Assembly (NCBI GenBank): GCA_003506895.1
Contig: DNXO01000140.1
Location: 1,146-17,035, forward strand
DNA length: 15,890 nt
Direction of reading: 5' to 3'
Source of the DNA: Acetobacteraceae bacterium
Lineage (GTDB): Bacteria; Pseudomonadota; Alphaproteobacteria; Acetobacterales; Acetobacteraceae
The translations under genes and the position numbers were made by a program. The notes beneath the pieces are model-generated. The model ran no database searches and was not told where the DNA came from. It worked only from the letters and a program-made list of their open reading frames with translations. How positions within the stretch are numbered: the first letter of the stretch is position 1; the number at the start of each line of letters is the position of its first letter. Shown in pieces: positions 13,305-15,890 of the stretch.

Positions 13305-14951
13305 ATGCGACATCTGTCTACCGGCGTGTTGATCATCGGTGCGGGCGGCGCCGGCATGTATGCGGCGATCGAGGCGGCTCGGTTGGGTGCCGATGTGCTG
13401 CTGGTGGACCGCAGCCTGATCGGGCGGGGCGGGGCGACCGTGATGGCGCAGATGACCGTCGCGGCGGCGGTCGGGCCGGCGGGTTCGGATCACTGGACGC
13501 ACCATCTGGCCGATACGCTGGCGGCCGGGCGCGGGTTGTGCGATCCGGCGCTTGCCCGCCTGCTGTGCGAGGACGGTGTTGAGGTCATTCGGGAGATGGA
13601 CTCCTGGCGAGTCGGCTGGGCCAGGGATGGTGCGGAATTCCGTTCGGTGCAGGCTCCGGGGCACGACCGGGCTCGGTGTGTGTATGTGGATTTCCTGTCC
13701 ACCGGGCCGGCGGTGTCGAAGACGTTGCGGGCGGTGGTGCAGCGGACTCCGGGGATCACGCGGATCGGCGATGTGCTGGTGACCGATCTGGTGATGGGCG
13801 ATGGCGCGGTGACCGGCGCGGTGGGGACGCACATCGAAACCGGGGAGGTGCTGACGATCGCCGCGCGGGCCACGATCATCGCGACCGGGGGGCTGACTCG
13901 GCTGTATCGGCGCAACAGTGCCAGCGCCAATATGGGCGGCGACGGGTATGCGCTGGCGTTGCGGGCCGGGGCGGAGCTGATCGATATGGAGTTCGTGCAG
14001 TTCTTCCCGATCGGTCATCTGGCGCCCCGGCTGATCGGGATGGACCCGATCATGTGGGACCCGTTTCGCTACAAGCTGGGGGGGCGGTTGCTGAACGGGC
14101 TGGGCGAGGCGTTCGTCGATCGCTACGGCAGCACCGATGACGGCAAGTATGTGATCACGCGCGATCTGGCGACCTATGCGATCACCAAGGAGGTCGAGGC
14201 GGGGCGGGGTTCTCCCCACGGTGGGGCGTGGCTGAGTTTCCGCCATATCGCGCCGGAGGCGTTGCGGGAGGCGTTCGGGCCGGTGATCGGCAAGCTGGCG
14301 GCGGCCGGGATCGATCTGGGGCGCGATGATATCGAGGTGGCTCCGATCGCGCATTACCATATGGGCGGCATCAGGGTGGACACGGCGATGGCGACTGGCG
14401 TGCCGGGGTTGTTCGCGGCCGGGGAGGCGGTGGGCGGCGCGAATGGTGCCAATCGGCTGTCGGGCAATGCGATTACCGAGGCGCTGGCGTTCGGGCGGGC
14501 GGCGGGGCGCAGTGCGGCCGGGTTTGCGGGCGGTTCGGGGTTTCGGGCTGACGAGGCGGTGGGATTGGCTGGGGCCGAGGGGCCGGCGTGCGATACCGCG
14601 GCACTGTTCGTGCGGTTGCAGGCGGTTATGGCGGATTACGTGGGGCCGTTCAGGACGGCGGCTGGGTTGGCGATGGCGTTGGAGGCGGTGCTTGGGCTGC
14701 GGGCGGAGATCGGGGCGGCGCCTCCGGGTCGGCCGGGGCCGTACGATCTGGCCAGGGTGGATTGGTTCGATCTGCGGCAGGCGTTGCTGGTGGCGGAATG
14801 TGTGATCGTGGCGGCCTCGGTTCGGTGTGAAAGCCGGGGGGCGCATCAGCGGGAGGATTATCCGTCGATGGATGAGGCGTGGCGGTTGAACCAGGTTCTG
14901 CGGTTGGCGGATGGGGCGCTGACGGTGACTCGCCGAGCGGTGGCGGCATGA
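13305..14951 (+). CDS. Flavoprotein of the succinate dehydrogenase/fumarate reductase superfamily
   Basis: A 548-residue protein. The FAD-binding VLIIGAGGAGMYAAIEAARLG spans 8-28, with GAGGAG at 12-17. AHYHMGGIRVDT (349-360), LFAAGEAVGGANGANRLSGN (369-388) and SRGAHQREDYP (510-520) are superfamily hallmarks. Differences matter: the SHT region that carries the covalent-FAD His in SdhA/FrdA reads GGATVMAQ (42-49), so FAD is probably non-covalent. The usual QxHP is QFFP (232-235), and the RGEGG active-site loop reads RYKLGG (255-260). The substrate may therefore not be succinate or fumarate. AGGAG lies 12 nt before ATG 13305. The open frame continues upstream over the SDR gene but is not coding there. 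It overlaps the next gene by ATGA, so the two form one unit. Confidence 0.82.
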   Translation: MRHLSTGVLIIGAGGAGMYAAIEAARLGADVLLVDRSLIGRGGATVMAQMTVAAAVGPAGSDHWTHHLADTLAAGRGLCDPALARLLCEDGVEVIREMDSWRVGWARDGAEFRSVQAPGHDRARCVYVDFLSTGPAVSKTLRAVVQRTPGITRIGDVLVTDLVMGDGAVTGAVGTHIETGEVLTIAARATIIATGGLTRLYRRNSASANMGGDGYALALRAGAELIDMEFVQFFPIGHLAPRLIGMDPIMWDPFRYKLGGRLLNGLGEAFVDRYGSTDDGKYVITRDLATYAITKEVEAGRGSPHGGAWLSFRHIAPEALREAFGPVIGKLAAAGIDLGRDDIEVAPIAHYHMGGIRVDTAMATGVPGLFAAGEAVGGANGANRLSGNAITEALAFGRAAGRSAAGFAGGSGFRADEAVGLAGAEGPACDTAALFVRLQAVMADYVGPFRTAAGLAMALEAVLGLRAEIGAAPPGRPGPYDLARVDWFDLRQALLVAECVIVAASVRCESRGAHQREDYPSMDEAWRLNQVLRLADGALTVTRRAVAA

Positions 14952-15262
14952 GCGAGGTCGCGGTGTTGGTGATTGAGCGGGGCGGACAGGCGGAGCGGTT
15001 CGAGGTGGCGTTCGAGGCGGGGCAGTCGGTGCTGGATGGGCTGCGGCTGATTCGGGCGACGGTCGATCCGGGGCTGGCGTTTCGGTATTCGTGTTTGAAC
15101 GCGAACGCCTGCAAGGAGTGCATGATGGTGCTGGACGGGAAGGTGATTTACGCCTGCACCGCCAGGTTGGAGGCGCGGGAGATGCGGCTGGGGCCGCTGC
15201 CGAACAAGGCGTTGGTGCGGGATCTGGTGACGGCGATCGCGCCGCCGGATGAGCGGTTGTAG
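14948..15262 (+). CDS. Stand-alone [2Fe-2S] ferredoxin-domain protein, SdhB/FrdB N-terminus-like
   Basis: A 104-residue protein equal to only the first domain of SdhB/FrdB iron-sulfur subunits. Cluster ligands C49, C55, C58 and C70 are in C-x5-C-x2-C-x11-C within YSCLNANACKECMMVLDG and YACTAR. SdhB normally has C-x4-C-x2-C, so there is one extra residue. The C-terminal [3Fe-4S]/[4Fe-4S] domain is absent, and so is any membrane anchor gene. The start overlaps the flavoprotein stop (ATGA). It probably takes or gives single electrons to the flavoprotein, forming a soluble two-subunit oxidoreductase with an unknown electron partner. Confidence 0.82.
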   Translation: MSEVAVLVIERGGQAERFEVAFEAGQSVLDGLRLIRATVDPGLAFRYSCLNANACKECMMVLDGKVIYACTARLEAREMRLGPLPNKALVRDLVTAIAPPDERL

Positions 15263-15277
15263 GGGGCGGGGGATTTA

Positions 15278-15348
15278 TGGCCGGGCGTGACCCGGCCAGG
15301 GTCGCACGAAGCGGCGAAGCGCGGATGGCCGGGACATGGCCCGGCCAT
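15278..15348. repeat. Pair of GGCCGGG hairpin repeats between convergent genes
   Basis: The first hairpin is TGGCCGGG (15278-15285), loop CGTGA, CCCGGCCA (15291-15298). The second is ATGGCCGGG (15325-15333), 6-nt loop, CCCGGCCAT (15340-15348). Both stems are perfect. Dispersed repeats of this 'ATGGCCGGG...CCCGGCCATGACG' type are common in alphaproteobacterial intergenic DNA. Lying between the [2Fe-2S] gene and the convergent hpnJ gene, they could end transcription from both sides, though no T-run is present. Confidence 0.85.
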
Positions 15349-15403
15349 GACGAGAGACGGCGGTGTTCCTTACGCCGGTCGATGACGCCGGCGCTGTTTG
15401 ACG

Positions 15404-15890
15404 TTACGCCGCTTTGTGGCGTTCGCGGAGGAACTGGAAAAACTCCACGCCCTCGCGCAGGCGGCGTTTCATCATTTGCGGGCTGCGCACCATCTCGTTG
15501 ACGATGGAGGCGATCTTCGGGGCGCGGAAGTAGAAGCGTTTGTAGAACACCTCCACGTTGTCGAAGATCTCGGTGTGGGACAGATGCGGGTAGTGCAGCG
15601 GGGCGATCTGGACGCCGCTGTCATCGACCAGTTCGGCGTGTTCCGCGTCCAGCCAGCCATTCTCGACCGCCTGCTTGTACAGGAACGTGCCGGGGTAGGG
15701 GGCCGCGAGGGACACCTGGATGGTGTGCGGGTTGATGTCGGTGGCGAACTTGATGGTTTCCTGGATGGTTTCGCGGGTTTCGCCCGGCAGGCCCAGGATG
15801 AAGGTGCCGTGGATCTTGATGCCCAGGTCGTGGCAGTCCTGGGTGAACTTGCGCGCGACCTCGATCCGCATGCCCTTCTTGATGTTGTGC
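15404..15890 (-). CDS. hpnJ: Hopanoid-associated radical SAM protein HpnJ, C-terminal part (truncated by window edge)
   Basis: The minus-strand frame is open from the window edge to a TAA at 15404-15406, giving about 161 C-terminal residues. HGTFILGLPGETRETIQETI is the late radical-SAM TIM-barrel segment seen in B12-dependent radical SAM enzymes. QVSLAAPYPGTFLYKQAVENGW and a helical tail (FYKRFYFRAPKIASIVNEMV, ending RERHKAA) match HpnJ as I know it. The CxxxCxxC cluster motif and the cobalamin domain are outside the window. Known role: HpnJ acts in side-chain modification of bacteriohopanepolyols, in formation of the cyclitol ether headgroup. Other HpnH/HpnJ-like radical SAM proteins are possible without the N-terminus. 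Confidence 0.78.
   Translation of the reverse strand, partial: HNIKKGMRIEVARKFTQDCHDLGIKIHGTFILGLPGETRETIQETIKFATDINPHTIQVSLAAPYPGTFLYKQAVENGWLDAEHAELVDDSGVQIAPLHYPHLSHTEIFDNVEVFYKRFYFRAPKIASIVNEMVRSPQMMKRRLREGVEFFQFLRERHKAA

Noticed and set aside
12933..14846. A 637-codon open frame on the minus strand opposite the flavoprotein gene
   Set aside because: It is Arg/Pro/His-rich without domains and lies over a gene with clear FAD motifs; long antisense frames are expected in GC-rich DNA.

Overview
The window is high-GC DNA from an alphaproteobacterium, most likely Rhodospirillales/Acetobacteraceae. Three things point there: the tsaB-rimI-mucR-fur cluster, a hopanoid radical-SAM gene (hpnJ) at the right edge, and 'ATGGCCGGG...CCCGGCCAT' intergenic hairpins of a kind common in alphaproteobacteria. 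No rRNA, tRNA or CRISPR array was seen. No homology search could be run, so family names rest on motifs recognised by eye.

Positions 1-6550 are mostly core genes on the minus strand. From the left they are the N-terminus of fur (cut by the window), a MucR/Ros-type regulator, a small plus-strand TusA-like protein, rimI and tsaB (GTGA overlap; ribosomal/tRNA modification), a RutE-like nitroreductase, an Nfu-type Fe-S scaffold protein, a class I glutamine-amidotransferase-fold hydrolase (peptidase C26), a LolA-type periplasmic lipoprotein carrier and an MFS transporter. Intergenic oddities here are a 14-bp inverted repeat (2267-2345) and a 13-bp tandem repeat (3005-3052).

Positions 6551-12487 are an accessory region. 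They hold a proline-rich unknown protein whose 5' end overlaps a GTTC-N7-GTTC (SOS-box-like) site, a GCAGATAA decamer repeat, and a two-gene AbiEii-type nucleotidyltransferase plus partner unit. They also hold a small repeat protein, an AT-rich segment with a PD-(D/E)XK-like nuclease under its own promoter and palindrome, a broken short-chain dehydrogenase (SDR) copy, and a large DUF262 plus AlbA_2-like fusion protein. The DUF262 gene lies between the broken SDR copy and an intact homologue, so it looks like an insertion. The three nucleic-acid-directed genes (nucleotidyltransferase, nuclease, DUF262 protein) make this a plausible small defence hotspot, but no defensive function is shown by the sequence.

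Positions 12488-15262 hold the intact SDR, divergent from a flavoprotein of the succinate dehydrogenase/fumarate reductase/L-aspartate oxidase superfamily. The flavoprotein is translationally coupled to a stand-alone [2Fe-2S] protein. Together they look like a small redox unit of unknown substrate; several residues usual in dicarboxylate enzymes are changed. Two hairpin repeats (15278-15348) separate this unit from the convergent hpnJ gene, which runs off the right end.
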